Source: Sphaerulina vaccinii (taxonomy: Eukaryota > Ascomycota > Dothideomycetes > Mycosphaerellales > Mycosphaerellaceae). Taken from it: a DNA stretch of 64,000 nucleotides. The notes under the pieces were generated by a model. It made no database searches, was not told the DNA's origin, and saw nothing but the letters and a program-made list of their open reading frames with translations. Of this stretch, positions 43,502-55,400 are shown piece after piece (within the stretch, counting starts at the first letter, position 1; each line of letters starts with the position of its first letter). The stretch spans positions 620,001 to 684,000 of the forward strand of contig JAKUDP010000016.1 of the NCBI GenBank assembly GCA_022570795.1, in the 5' to 3' direction. The position numbers and the translations under genes were made by a program.

Positions 43502-44251
43502 TCATTGGCTCTTGTCCGATCTTACCTTCTGCCATGTAGGCCCTCCGTTGGCCGAAACTCTGACTCCAGCCGTGGCCTCCACCATCTTCAGCATGTATAG
43601 AACTTCGGCTCCTTGCAATTTACCGGCTTGCTCGCAGTGCATCTTACGAGAGGCTCGACTGTCCAGGTATGACTGCAGCGCGTTCTTCAGCGACCCAGAA
43701 ATCGCAGCCGTCCGCTTGTTTGCGGCATCTCCAACACGCTCCTGTACAGTGAACTGCTGCATCGTGTTCGTCGAACATCGGACTGTGAGATAGAAGAACT
43801 CCCTTGTCTCTCCCAGCTTTCCCGAAAACGTGATGTGACTGGGCATCTGCTCCTTGGATCCAGCAGCCAGCAACCACTCCCGTCCACGTTGTGTGTTCCG
43901 ATCACAATGAAGGCTGAATCTAAGCTCTCGCTTGCGATAGAGCACGTCAAGTGCTTCTCGGCGAACCTGTCGGCATAGCTGAGCTATAAGCGGGATCTTC
44001 ACGATGCCATGGTTCATGATAGCAGCAGTATCCAGTGCTGGTAGTGATCCAGCACAATGTCGATATATCTCCTCGCGAAGCTCTAGAGGCAGGTCGAGGA
44101 GGCGGAATATGCTACTTGTTTCTGGGCTTGTGATCGCATTGGGAATAGCCTCTGAAGCATGTTGAGAGCACGTTGGGTAGTTGTCGTCGCGCACTCGCTT
44201 ACACAGCGTCTGGTCGCTGTCGTTGAACTGTCGCTTACGCGTTTGACGCAT
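43502..44251 (-). CDS. 2EXR/F-box-like domain protein
   Basis: A single exon encodes 249 residues from ATG 44251 (MRQTRKRQF); ATG 44290 would add 13. After a basic head with SDQTLCKRVRDD comes FRLLDLPLELREEIYRHCAG at about residue 50, the F-box-like/2EXR opening. IPLIAQLCRQVRREALDVLY and a beta-rich C-terminal part follow. It shares only the general domain with the tandem pair near 18-20 kb, so it is not a recent copy of them. Function unknown. Confidence 0.7.
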   Translation of the reverse strand: MRQTRKRQFNDSDQTLCKRVRDDNYPTCSQHASEAIPNAITSPETSSIFRLLDLPLELREEIYRHCAGSLPALDTAAIMNHGIVKIPLIAQLCRQVRREALDVLYRKRELRFSLHCDRNTQRGREWLLAAGSKEQMPSHITFSGKLGETREFFYLTVRCSTNTMQQFTVQERVGDAANKRTAAISGSLKNALQSYLDSRASRKMHCEQAGKLQGAEVLYMLKMVEATAGVRVSANGGPTWQKVRSDKSQ

Positions 44252-44673
44252 CTTTGTGATAGACTCGAGGAGAATGAAGATTGCTGGCACACTCTATCTT
44301 TACTTCCGGTCGCTTGGTGTGTTTCTGATTGCAGAGAGTTTTGCTAATGCTGTGTCGAACGATCAGTCCTCTTGTTGTGCGATGCAACGGTGTTTAATGT
44401 CGCCAGTCCTTGGTCGTTTGTTAATGTCGAGTTGAATTAAATGAGTTGAGTGAAGGATAGAAGTCTCGTGTGTCAGGCAGCAACCGCGCTAAGCACGCGG
44501 CTAGCGAGGCTGCCATCATCCATGTCGATTTGCAGGGCTCCTTAGACTCCTCTTCTCTCCTCGCAATAATATCGTACAATGACAATACTGAACCACCACG
44601 CTCGCGAATGAGGTGCTGATGACGCGAATGCAGGTAAACCACAGGCTCATGGCGACTTTATGGTAGCTGCTCA

Positions 44674-44937
44674 CTACTTCTTTGCTGCATGCTCCTCAGC
44701 ACGCAGACGCGCGACGCGCTCATACCAGAGACCTGTCCAGGCAAGCACTGTGAATGACAGAACGAACCATATGGTCAACGGGACAAAGCCAGGCAGCCAG
44801 TCTGGAACAGGCGTGAATCTTGTCGTCCCAATCCACCAGCAGACGCAGCTCAATGGGAAATTGATCCAGATCAAGAGCCGCGCGGGCAATGTTTCGAGAG
44901 ACGTAATCCAGTGCCAAACATCCTGATTCTCGTCCAT
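44674..44937 (-). CDS. Small membrane protein, two to three spans
   Basis: A single exon encodes 87 residues. The segments LPARLLIWINFPLSCVCWWI and FVPLTIWFVLSFTVLAWTGL look like membrane spans, joined by a short loop with RFTPVPDWLPG. The tail ends with charged YERVARLRAEEHAAKK, a possible KKxx-like ER retrieval signal. I do not recognise the family. An additional upstream exon is possible. Confidence 0.5.
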   Translation of the reverse strand: MDENQDVWHWITSLETLPARLLIWINFPLSCVCWWIGTTRFTPVPDWLPGFVPLTIWFVLSFTVLAWTGLWYERVARLRAEEHAAKK

Positions 44938-46503
44938 GATGCCACGGAGCAGTTCCTGACTACGCAGTTGGAAGGAAATGGAACGCGAGTTGGTTCGAAC
45001 CTCGCATTGGGAAGGTCGAGAGCGCAGGCTGAGTTGTAGTCTTCTTGGTCATATCTAACACGATGTCAAACAGCTCTGACTTTCATACCTCAAGTAAATT
45101 TTAGAAGCCGAGGCACACCAAGGAATTGACAATACTGCCAGGGATTGCGGGACGCTCTACGACCATTCGGCTTCAAGAACGCACGCAAAAGCTATTGGAA
45201 TAGAATGACGAAGGCTCGGAGCCATCAATGGAGCCCTTCAGCTGTATGACGACCTCGCATGTGCCGTTTCTTCCAGGAGCATCAACACAAAAGCCCAGCT
45301 TCACGTAGCCTCGAATTACTACCAACCCAGCTGTCCGCGGAAGGATCGAGACCCTATCCGTTCTATCCTACCGCTCCGCGGAGCATTCTCAATGTTATGC
45401 GTGTTAGCTTGGCAAGAGCTTGATCTACGTTTCCTGGAGCTTGTTCTCGAGACGCAGTTTGACTACCAAAGACTACAGTAGTGTTTGACTCGGTGACATG
45501 AGTGTACAACGTTTACGACACATTGTCACGCTATGTGCCGTTCCCGAGACGGGCACTTTCAATCGTGGTCACGAAGATCAATGGCTCGCAGTTCGACACT
45601 GTTGCAGGAAGTATCGATATACTATATGAGGCTCATCACTGGAAGGAACCATTCCATCGTCTGCAAGGATGATACAATGTCTTACTGACTCTGCGAGATG
45701 CCTCCAAGGTCTTCTTCTGCGCAACTATGGCCCGAGCTGCCATCCCGACTTACGGCATTGTGCATACCACCAACTTACAACAGCTCCGCTATACCGTAGA
45801 GTTTTTACTTACCAACGCAGTGACATTCTTCAGCGGGTCCCATCCGGAGAGACAAGATCTGTATATCGCAGGAGTCTATTGGCTCAAGGCCGCATCTCGG
45901 GGGTCGTCAAGCATGCGCTCCGCTCACATGAGCCCACGTGGTAGGACCGTAATCATTGCACTCGATTCAGAGGCACCTATGCCTCGCGCCACCAACAAGA
46001 CTCCACACATGAAGCAGCGCCAGGTTTGATCTACAGTCGACACAAGTCCAACGTCACCTTGCCTGAGGAACTATGCGACCTTGACCTAGTTGCAGAACGA
46101 AGGAGCAGCCACAAGACGAAGGAATCAATGCTACCGTCTGCTTTCCCAATGGCGAACTCATCTTTCGGTCTGACCAATGTCAACGAGATGCTGGAACTCA
46201 GCGATCAGATCGTGCCCTCAAGTAGGAAGTTCACCAGATCCTACCAACGTCGCTATGCATCAGTAGACTCCGCGGTCAAGACATCATGAACGTATGATCA
46301 GACGCAAATCGAGAAGATCTTCGAGTCCTGTCTACGGAACCGAAGCAATACAGCTTCATGCTCACGATGAGGGCGAGGATCGAGTGTCTAGCAGAGGTAT
46401 AAGAGTGCACATAACACCCGCTGTGTAGACTGAGCACAACAACTCGATCAGTCTGCAGCACTGTCGAAGCACTCTCAACCGTCCCTCGTTGTTCAGATCA
46501 ACT
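44938..46503. other. Intergenic stretch, possible decayed gene
   Basis: 1.6 kb. Plus-strand frames at 45669-45944 and 45727-46029 overlap and have protein-like stretches (LRYTVEFLLTNAVTFFSG), but no start, domain or splice structure holds together. It may be an old 2EXR-type gene remnant, or nothing. Confidence 0.35.
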
Positions 46504-47837
46504 ATGAGGTTTACAACCTCCAGCGTGGCCAGCATGGCCGTCCTCTCCTCTGTACTTCCTCAGGCACTCGCCGTGAACACCTGGGAAGTGGCATTCTGGC
46601 AAGGCATTCAATGCACCGGTGCCGGTACAGGCGATCGAAAGGGACCTTCATCTCCTAAGCGCGGCTCTGTCTGTGGCAACATCCCAGCCGTGGGATACAC
46701 CGCGACCGGCGACTTCTTGATCGGCCAGAATCAAGGATATAGCTACTATCTCCAATTGTACTCTGGCACGAACTGTGGCGGCAGTGAGCTTGGACAGTAC
46801 GACGGTATGTGCGGCGAATCTTGAAGACCATTAGAGTCCTCTGCATATACTAACTAACCTCTGTTATATGAAGGCAATCCAGGTGGCCGGATCTGCTTCG
46901 AGACCAACGCCGCCAAATCCTACAAAGTCGTCACCAAGAAAGGTACCAAGAAGGCTCGTTCCATCGAGGAGGAACTTGCTCCTACGACCACCGATTTAAT
47001 CGTCTCTACTTTCGACATCAACGAGCGCAGCATCACGACTCCACTAGACACCCTCGAGAAGCGTGCTAGATACACTCTTGGCCTCCTCCAATTTGGCGTC
47101 TCCTCCACCGCAGCATGGATCTACATGGCAGCTGGACGCTGCCCTGCCACAGCCAACGAAGACAACATCAACAACACTCAATGTGGTCTAGCAGCCACGT
47201 TCGCCGTGCTTTCAGCTTTCTTCTCCATCTACCAAGCTCAAGGACTCTACCGCCACGGTGCCCCAGATGCTCGTCGAATCAAAGGAAGAAGTCTCGTTGA
47301 CATTGATGAACTTCTCGGACTACCAAAGAACAATCTAACAATGCTTCCTGGGATGGCTATTTCCATGCATTCAATGGAGCCATATGTTGACGCTGCTGGT
47401 GAAGCTTGGCATCAATATGGCTGGGGAGCAATTGACTCCGACACTGGAGACGCTTTGCACGCTGTAATCCGTCTTCATCCTGATGGACGTTCACAAGCAA
47501 TGTCTGAAGCTCCGAATCAAGGTGGAAAGCGTGCTACGACGAATGCTTATTACTCTTGGGTAAGTCTAGACTCCTCCCTTTCTCTTTCTGAGACTAAGGT
47601 ATCGTATCACTACAGACCGGAAACAACAAATCCAACTTCAACAGCGCCGCTCACGGCAAATCTGTGGTCAAGCAGGTTTCTGCTGCGGCATGGAACTATG
47701 GCAAGAACAAGAACGTTGCTGAGCACTGTGTTGATTTCACAGATTATGGACAGAGCCCGACGAAGTATATCGATTATGGATCTTATGCTATTGTGGCTGG
47801 GACTTTTACTGATCAGTCTGGTACTTGTGAGAGGTAG
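46504..47837 (+). CDS. Secreted pre-pro-protein of unknown function
   Basis: Three exons, 46504..46804, 46874..47559 and 47616..47837, give 402 residues. A signal peptide (MRFTTSSVASMAVLSSVLPQALA) is followed by a roughly 140-residue first part with four cysteines (GIQCTGAG, GSVCGNIP, GTNCGGSE, RICFET). A Lys-rich linker and LEKR (about 161-164), a Kex2-type site, come next. The second part starts with a hydrophobic stretch (FGVSSTAAWIYMAAGRCPAT, then QCGLAATFAVLSAFFSIYQA) and ends with a conserved-looking domain (KNKNVAEHCVDFTDYGQSP, then FTDQSGTCER). All junctions keep frame. The protein could be cut into two secreted chains. I do not recognise a named family and give no function. Confidence 0.75.
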
Positions 47838-48709
47838 AGAGATAGATGTAGTAGGGTTGAGGGAAAGGGTCGGACACGAGATACGCACGAGAGAGGTGCA
47901 CGACTTCGATGTTAAACTGAATGATACATGTAAAGGACTGTGAACCATCTTCCCATATCTTGATGCCGCGTAGTGCTCCTCTTTGATCTTTCTGCAATGT
48001 CACATCTGCACATCGGAAATGATCTACTCCTTTCTCGATCATCCCGTCCATCTTGCTTTTTCCAAATATCATGAATTTAAACATTTCGACATCAGCTCAT
48101 TCAGAATAATTTCAAACTTCTCAGGCATAGTCTCATGGCAATGACCTATTGATCGAGCGTGTGCTTGGCACATTTGACCAACTACCTCAATGTCGCCATC
48201 TTTCCCAGGCTGGAATGGCCAACCCTAGGGACACGAAGTCATGAGTGTTTGAATCAGCAGCTTGTATGTAAACGTTGAAGGGGAGAGAGAAAGCAGTCGA
48301 GCCACTGATTTGATATTCTATACACTGCCAATATTAGATTAGCGATTAGTGTGAAGCACGCAGAAGTTCACCAAAGCGATCGCGTTCAGCATAAGTCAAG
48401 TTCGCGGCGGTTGATGTACACCAGGAAAGGCAGCTATCGTGGACTTCTCGAGTTCTAGTTGCAAGGGCTTCTTGTCAGATGCAAAACGCATTTCGCTTGC
48501 TTGCGTTGTACGGAGCCTCCCAAAGGTTACGGCAAGACGGAATCGTGTGTCAAATCGCTTTTCAAGTCAATATACTAGGTGTATCCCGCTCTACTCCACC
48601 GCTGCCTCAATCTCCCAGCCCTGTCTCATTGTGCAGGCCGTCAGCGGTTCCGTCCTGCATCATCGCCTCCTCTATCCGGCCGTGATCATTCGACATTGCT
48701 CATGCTGCT
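47838..48709. other. Intergenic stretch between convergent genes
   Basis: About 870 bp. The frames present (up to 113 codons at 48439-48780) overlap the BAP31 3' end or lack any feature. No gene seen. Confidence 0.45.
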
Positions 48710-49622
48710 TCAGCGGTCCTTCTTTGGGACGCTGTCAGGAGTCGAGACCTGGTCGCCAAGGCGGTTGTACTCGTTGCTGAGTCCCTGAGCCTGCTTCTTG
48801 AGTGTCTCATTGTCTTGCTGCAGCTTCTTGATCTCCTTCTTGTAACCTGCAATCTCGCCCGCGTTACCAGCCTCGCCGAGACCAGAAGAGGTCTTGCCGC
48901 CAGTGCCCTCCTCATAGCTTCGAACCTTCTCTTCGAGTCGGAGAGTATCGAGAATCATGACATAGGTTCGGTTGAGGATGAGCGAGAGGAAGAGGGTGAA
49001 GCCGCAGAGGTACATGTTGCGCTGCGAGTAGAACTTGCGTGCCTGCACCTCCATACGTTCGCTGCCTGCTACGACCCTGCTCATTCGTTAGTGGTAGTTC
49101 TTGTGCGTTGAGAACTGGAAGTGACTTACTGTGCTGCCTGGTTGTTCTTTGCCGAAGCCAGCTCCACCTGTACTCTATAGACGCGGTTGACACTGTCAAT
49201 GAACAGGATCAGAATGAATATGAAGGTGATCTACGCAATGTTAGATGTACTTCCTGGAGATCCTGAGGATCTGCCCACCTTCAGTCCATATTGCAGCTTG
49301 GCTATCAGCGGGTTCTCTGATATGAAAGTGAATACAGCACGCTTGATCTTGAGAGGTAGCGGAATGATGATGGTCACAAAAACTGCCATCTCGAACATGA
49401 GCAGTGCGAACACCTAAAGGCATTGTTAGCATATGCCATTGTGAAACGTGGCTCGTAGCTCGAGTGCTGTTTACTGGGGCGTAGATGAGGCTAGGCATGA
49501 TCGCGGTATGGTATGCTCGTGCATGTGTGTTGTAGGTGAAGTAAGAGAGGCAGAAGCCAAGCAGGATAGGCGGTATTAGTTAAGTAGTAGCAGGTACTCA
49601 CCAGACTGTAGTAGAGCGTCAT
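48710..49622 (-). CDS. BAP31/Yet-type ER membrane protein
   Basis: Four exons, 49622..49602, 49413..49279, 49230..49130 and 49076..48710, give 207 residues. The first exon encodes only MTLYYSL. Three membrane spans follow: VFALLMFEMAVFVTIIIPLP, ITFIFILILFIDSVNRVYRV (after FTFISENPLIAKLQYGLK) and MYLCGFTLFLSLILNRTYVM. The C-terminal tail is a coiled coil (EIAGYKKEIKKLQQDNETLK). The order and the ISENP...YGLK motif are those of the B-cell receptor-associated protein 31 family; yeast Yet1 and Yet3 form an ER complex that helps membrane protein export and interact with the translocon. A first intron of 188 bp is long for this locus. Confidence 0.93.
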
Positions 49623-50041
49623 GGTTGCGGAAGGGCTGGAGCTATGGCTATGCCCACTTCAAGTTGGTCAATGAGCCTATTCGAGTTGGTGTTTCGGAAT
49701 TGTGAACTGCTGTCGCTGGAGAACGTGTCGAGGCTCTGTCTCCAATGCTGATCGAGTTGTGTTTCAGGAGGTTGATGTTGTTCAAGGGGATGTTTAGGAG
49801 AGAGAAACAAAGAAGTTTGTGTGTGTTGGTCAACTTGGTACCAGCTTTTGGGCGAGCTGCGTCACTTCCCCTTCCCCTTCCCCTTCACTGTCATCAGCCC
49901 CACTTGTGGCTGCCGTTTCTTGAAAATGTGGCGCGTGCTTTCCTTTCCTATCGATACGAACGTGAAAAATGTCCGAGTCGTGTGTGAACTTCAGCCATTG
50001 GACTTCACTTCTTGACGACGACGACACCACAATCCGCCACC
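49623..50041. promoter_or_regulatory. Divergent promoter between the BAP31 and DUS3 genes
   Basis: About 420 bp between two start codons on opposite strands. It contains a pyrimidine-rich CCCCTTCCCCTTCCCCTTC tract near 49868-49886, close to the Dus3 start, a common feature of fungal promoters. Confidence 0.45.
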
Positions 50042-52426
50042 ATGGGTGACCACAGCAATCCTCTGGATCCATCGATCCCGCTCAATGCTGGCGGCGAAGC
50101 TGTGCAGGGTGTTGAAAACCCACAGGAAAACATCTTGGATGGCGACTCCGCGATGACTAAAGCGGAGAAGATCGAGAGACATGGTGACATGAATGGACAT
50201 GCCAATGCGAACGACGAGTTCGCAGAGTCGCCTAGGAAGCGCGTCAAGCGAGAACACGATGCTACACTTGAGCCTGTTGGCACCATTGTTGGTGAGGTCA
50301 AGCAGGAGCCAGACGTCAAGCAGGAGCCAGATGTGAAGCAGGAGCAAGGGTTGAAGCAGGAGGAAGAGCCGAAGCAGGTAGACCATCGAGACCGCCAGAA
50401 GGGCGTCGCTCCCATCAAGGCGGAATACCTAATCGATGTCTCTACTCTCAAATACACGAACATCACTTACGACGATGATGTTGCCGAATCCGCTGGCAAA
50501 GCAGAGGAGCAGCCTGTTGCTGGTCGTGGAGGCAAGAAGGGCAAGCAGGGGCAGAACAAGGCTCGTACGTTTGGAAGCTCAAGAGACGCCATCGCTTTGT
50601 GCAGAACGCGGAGTCAGGCGAATGAGTTTGATCCGATCACATGTCCATTTGGTCAGAAGTGTAAGATGGAGCACGATATCCGAAAGTATCTCAAAGAGGG
50701 CAAGCGTGAGGATATGCAGACTCGCTTCGCGGTCTGCCCAGTCTACGAAGCTAAGGGGAAGTGTAAAGAGGGCTGGAAGTGTCGATGGGCTAGCAGTCAT
50801 TCGGAAGAGGTCGAACGGGAAGATGGCCGCAAAGAGCTGGTCCAAAAGCACAAGCCCGAGGCAAACGGCCACACGACTACGAACGGCGGCGGCGATGATG
50901 ATGAGCAGAACAATGGAGTCGTCAATGTTGTGAGCAACGGTGACAAGATCACTTTGAGTAAGAAGAAGTTCGGGACCCCAAAGTCTGATCCATATCTCAA
51001 GTGGCTCAATAGTGGGCTGGATGAAAGTGGCAACAGGGCTAGTGACAAAGATCCGGAGCATCGTGCAACATACACTGAACCACCACTTCGACCATCTGAG
51101 AAGCGCCGGATCTACTATGGACCCGAGACACCAGTGCTGGCACCATTGACCACGCAAGGCAACCTGCCATTCCGCAGACTCTGTACAGAACTGGGAGCTC
51201 AGGTCACTTGGTCTGAGATGGCAATGGGGCTACCTCTCCTTAATGGCGAGAAGGGCGAATGGGCGCTGATAAAGGCCCACGAGTCAGAGCTTGCATCGCC
51301 TGCCTATCGTCCAGCGAGTCCTGTGCAAGGCTACGACAACAGTAGAGACATCAGATTCGGAGCGCAGATCGCTGCGAATAAGCCATGGCTCGCCATGAAA
51401 ACGACGGAAGTGCTCACTGCTTTATGTCCGCAGCTTCGCGCTATCGACCTGAACTGTGGCTGTCCTATTGATCTGGTGTATAAGACAGGTGCAGGATCTG
51501 CGCTCATGGATGGTCCTGGCAAGTTGGAGAAGATCTTGAGAGGCATGAACACTGTCTCTGGGGACATTCCCATCACAGTCAAAATACGCATGGGCACCAA
51601 AGACAAACACCCTACTGCCGAGAAGCTCGTCGAGCGACTTGTCCTCGGTGGTAATGAGGCTCGTGAGGCCAATCTAGGACCTTGCGGAGTCGCTGCCATC
51701 ACTCTTCATGGTCGATCTCGCCAGCAGAGATACAGCCGCGATGCTGACTGGAGCTACATTGCTGAATGCGCCGCTCTTGTCAAGAACCTTCGAGCCCAGC
51801 ACGCAGACGTCACCGACACAGTGAGAGAGCCCGATGCTCGCGATATGCCGAACACACCAGATGGACTTCCCTACTTTTGTGGAAACGGCGACATTCTGTG
51901 CCCTAGTGACTACCATGACCACATCAAAGAAGCCAAGGTCGACAGCATCATGATCGGGCGTGGTGCTCTTGTTAAGCCTTGGATTTTCAAAGAGATTGAG
52001 CAGAATCAGGACCTTGACAAATCTTCTCATGAGAGACTCGCGTACATTGAGAAGTTCTGTCGCAATGGCCTCGAGTACTGGGGATCAGATGAGATGGGCG
52101 TCGGTAACACAAGAAGATTCCTGCTCGAGTGGCTCAGCTTCAGCTGTAGATATGTCCCAATTGGACTTCTGGAGTACATGCCACCTAAGTTTGGAGACAG
52201 ACCGCCCGCCTTCCATGGACGAGATGACCTTGAGACTCTTCTCAGCAGTGGAAACTACAATGACTGGATCAAGATCAGGTATGTTCTGCAACAACGTCAA
52301 AAATATTGTGATAATGGTCGGCTAACAATGTGTTTCAGTGAAATGTTCTTAGGCCCAGCACACAAGGACTTCCAGTTCAAGCCAAAGCACAAGTCCAACA
52401 GCTATGAGATCGAAGCTGAAGGCTGA
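50042..52426 (+). CDS. DUS3: tRNA-dihydrouridine(47) synthase Dus3
   Basis: Two exons, 50042..52278 and 52339..52426 (60-bp intron, GTATGT donor, TTTCAG acceptor, phase 2), give 774 residues. The enzyme reduces uridine 47 of tRNA using FMN and NAD(P)H. An acidic/basic head has a short repeat (KQEPDVKQEPDVKQEQ, about 90-105). Two CCCH-type zinc fingers lie near residues 200-260 (CPFGQKCKMEHD, CPVYEAKGKCKEGWKCRW). The catalytic TIM barrel starts at about 365: APLTTQGNLPFRRLCTELGA, TWSEMAMG, AIDLNCGCPIDLVYKTGAGS (with the active Cys), ITVKIRMGTKDKHPTAEKL, ITLHGRSRQQRYSR, YFCGNGDI and SIMIGRGALVKPWIF. This domain order is that of Dus3. The long low-complexity head is typical of filamentous fungi. 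Confidence 0.96.
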   Translation: MGDHSNPLDPSIPLNAGGEAVQGVENPQENILDGDSAMTKAEKIERHGDMNGHANANDEFAESPRKRVKREHDATLEPVGTIVGEVKQEPDVKQEPDVKQEQGLKQEEEPKQVDHRDRQKGVAPIKAEYLIDVSTLKYTNITYDDDVAESAGKAEEQPVAGRGGKKGKQGQNKARTFGSSRDAIALCRTRSQANEFDPITCPFGQKCKMEHDIRKYLKEGKREDMQTRFAVCPVYEAKGKCKEGWKCRWASSHSEEVEREDGRKELVQKHKPEANGHTTTNGGGDDDEQNNGVVNVVSNGDKITLSKKKFGTPKSDPYLKWLNSGLDESGNRASDKDPEHRATYTEPPLRPSEKRRIYYGPETPVLAPLTTQGNLPFRRLCTELGAQVTWSEMAMGLPLLNGEKGEWALIKAHESELASPAYRPASPVQGYDNSRDIRFGAQIAANKPWLAMKTTEVLTALCPQLRAIDLNCGCPIDLVYKTGAGSALMDGPGKLEKILRGMNTVSGDIPITVKIRMGTKDKHPTAEKLVERLVLGGNEAREANLGPCGVAAITLHGRSRQQRYSRDADWSYIAECAALVKNLRAQHADVTDTVREPDARDMPNTPDGLPYFCGNGDILCPSDYHDHIKEAKVDSIMIGRGALVKPWIFKEIEQNQDLDKSSHERLAYIEKFCRNGLEYWGSDEMGVGNTRRFLLEWLSFSCRYVPIGLLEYMPPKFGDRPPAFHGRDDLETLLSSGNYNDWIKIRYVLQQRQKYCDNGRLTMCFSEMFLGPAHKDFQFKPKHKSNSYEIEAEG

Positions 52427-55400
52427 TCGCTCGACTGACGCAGCCTCCGAACACCGGAGGATGATCTCCAGTGCTTGACGTCGCTTGTTTGAGCCCAGTC
52501 TCACATTGAGATTGGAACTTGACGTCGCTTGCAGCATTGGTCTACCAGCTAAGAACTGGTATCACCGGCTTTCCTATGGTGGTGTCGTGTTGAGGTTCTA
52601 ACATATATCGAGCTTCAATAGTGGCATCCACACTCAGAGACGGAGATGAGAAGTCCACAGCCATAGTACATACATCTGACATCAACAGAAACATCATCGT
52701 TGATCACACAAGATAATGCACCGAGCCTGTGTGACGTACATTGCCAATTTCAAGATCGAGAGATTCCAGCCCACGACCTGCCACCTTGCCGGGGGACGTG
52801 GTTGTGATCCTCGCGTGCATTCGCGGAGTGCTTGACCTAGTCGCCGTGGTGGAGTCGGTGAGTGGTTGTATGCATGCCCCTGCTTCCTGGCAGGTACCGA
52901 TAATCACTTACGGACGAGCCACAGTACGGACGAGCGACAGTACCTACGATACCTTATGACTTATTGGCGGAAAAGCAGCTTTAGCTTCCCTATCATATCC
53001 GCAGTCACGAGAATCATCAATATGATGTATACCATTTCAAGGAACAACATCACCATCGCGACCACCCACGCTATGCCAATGCCTATGATGTGACATCTTC
53101 ACACGCATGTCTCACTCCGTGGGGTCTCCTATGCATGCACAATGTACCGGCTCCACATACGATGGAGGTTTCGTGATGTGCAACAAGTGAAGTCGGACTG
53201 TCGGAGTGGACTGCGTATGCTGTGGTCGTCTCGAAGACCTCAGCCTTGCGTGCGTACGACGTGATGCGAGCTGTGGGCTCTCCGCTCTACGATTTGCTAC
53301 ACTCTTCGACTTACCAGGATGCTCGGAGAAACGTACGAAGCGAAGAACTTCTAGCTCGCGGAAGACTTCTGTCGGTATACCATAGAAGGAGATGCGACCG
53401 CCATTGTTAGGCTGAGTAGTTGGAGGACCCGACGAAGAACAACAACAACCAGAGTGGATTGATGAACGTGTCTCAGAATTACCAAGATGAGACATACCGG
53501 GGGCCCATATGCGGTGTAGTGATGAACATGGACTCGCCATGCTATCCGTATCCGAGCATTGACTAGTGATGTCGGTATGCTTTAGTCGAGGACTGGGTGT
53601 CGTTATGCATCTGCATAGCTGAGGCGCGCTTACGCGCTGCTCGTTCAGTGGTTGGTATAGCAGCCGGCTAACTAGCTGGGGATATACACCTTGCCTTGCT
53701 GCGGTATAGCTTTGGCGTGGTTGTCTTGCATGCGTCCCCTGTAGATGGCCGAATGGAGGGAGCTAGCTAGGCTTGCGAGCAATGATGTTTTTGAGCACCG
53801 GTGGAGGTATCTTCTTGGTTCTTGAATTGTTGTACGCGAGATGAGGTATTGTGTCCACCTGCTCGCGATGATACCGTATGTATGCTACATATCGGATTCG
53901 TGGTCGTGCAGGTGATGATGGTACTGTACTTGCGGCTGCGCATGGAGTTACATCGTCTGTCGGCAATTTAAGGAGACGCTATTGTGTTGGATTGTCACGA
54001 GATCAAATGTCGGTGTCGAGAATGGCATCGTCTTGTATGAGTTTGGTGTTCCAGTTCTTGATCCGACGGAAGGAGACCTCCATAGGCATTGAATGGCTGA
54101 TGTCGGTCCGGCTTTGGGCATACAACACACATACCTGTAGATTATAACACCTAATCGTTGTTGAACTTCACCACAAGCCTCAGATGGCAACCTCCATATG
54201 CTGCTTTGGATGCGTTCTAGACCCGTGATGAGGACAAATGCGCGTGTCCCCAGGATACGTGCAGTACACCCTGCTGGCGCTTCTTCGGGCTCTGCCGGCC
54301 AACCTCTCTTCACACCGAAGAGGGCGTGGCCGACGTCAGCCACCAACCATGCGATCTGATCGTGTCCAGGAATCTGATGTTCTGCCGACAAGGTGGGAAA
54401 TGGACATGATGATGGGCATGCTGCTGATCATTATTGCGGGCGTAGGGCAGTGAGATATTTCGAGATGCACCAATGATCTGAGCATGGTACGACATGACCA
54501 GCCAAGTCATATCGCTTGTCGTTGACCAGAAAGTCGAGAGGTGCTAGTAGCAGTAGTGTGAAGTGAATCTGCTGATCAAAACCGCAGGCAACCGAAACAG
54601 TGGTGTGTTGCTTGTTCACAACACGCGACTAGGACAGACACCCGGACCGGATGCCAAATTTGTGTCTCTCTAACAAAATGTGCCGACTTTAATAATGGTT
54701 GTGTCGATGTGTTGAAGACGGTGGTGGCACTGGAGTCAAGCCTTTGTGAGTATTGTTAGAACATGCTTCGTGGCCAGAGATAAGATTTCCGAAGTCCAAG
54801 TGTTTTCCGTTTGGATCGGTAGGTGACATGCCCACATCATGCCCAGTCGGACGTGAGTACGCGAGATCATCTCTCGACCAGCAACGATATAGTATCGTCT
54901 CTGGCTGTTGGGAGCGACGAGCTACGAGTGGATTGATCACAACCAACCGCCTATAATGACCACTGTTCATTGCTCGTCACCAGCAAACAACCAACATGTT
55001 CTGCATCATTGACTAGCAGCTCCTTAGAGCTGCTGGTCCTGCAGTAGCAGTTGTGCCATCATCATCGATATGCTCGATACCAGTCCGTTTCCGACCGGTA
55101 CAGCGTGATTGGCAGGCGTAATTATGCTGAATGGGAGCTCTTTTCGATATCGCAGAACTTCGTATTCTTGCTTCTTTCCAAGTCGTATCGATGAGATTGC
55201 CTAGCAAAGCGCATAACCACTGGCATGACTTAGGTCCCAAGCTCACAATGATCTCACTCGCCTTGCGACTGTGGCAAGCTGCTGACGTCCTTGGACTCTT
55301 GGATCATCTCCAGGAACTCGTGTTGCTCTGTGGAGTTTGGTCACGCGCATGCCTCCGATATTCTCACGCGAGTGCTTGCATTTCTCGAAGCATAAGCGTG

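Noticed and set aside
44990..45020. A perfect box B-like GGTTCGAACC near 44994
   Set aside because: No box A at the right distance and no tRNA fold around it.
45669..46029. Overlapping plus-strand frames with protein-like stretches, possibly an old 2EXR-type gene
   Set aside because: No start, domain core or splice structure holds together; kept only as a possible remnant in the intergenic note.
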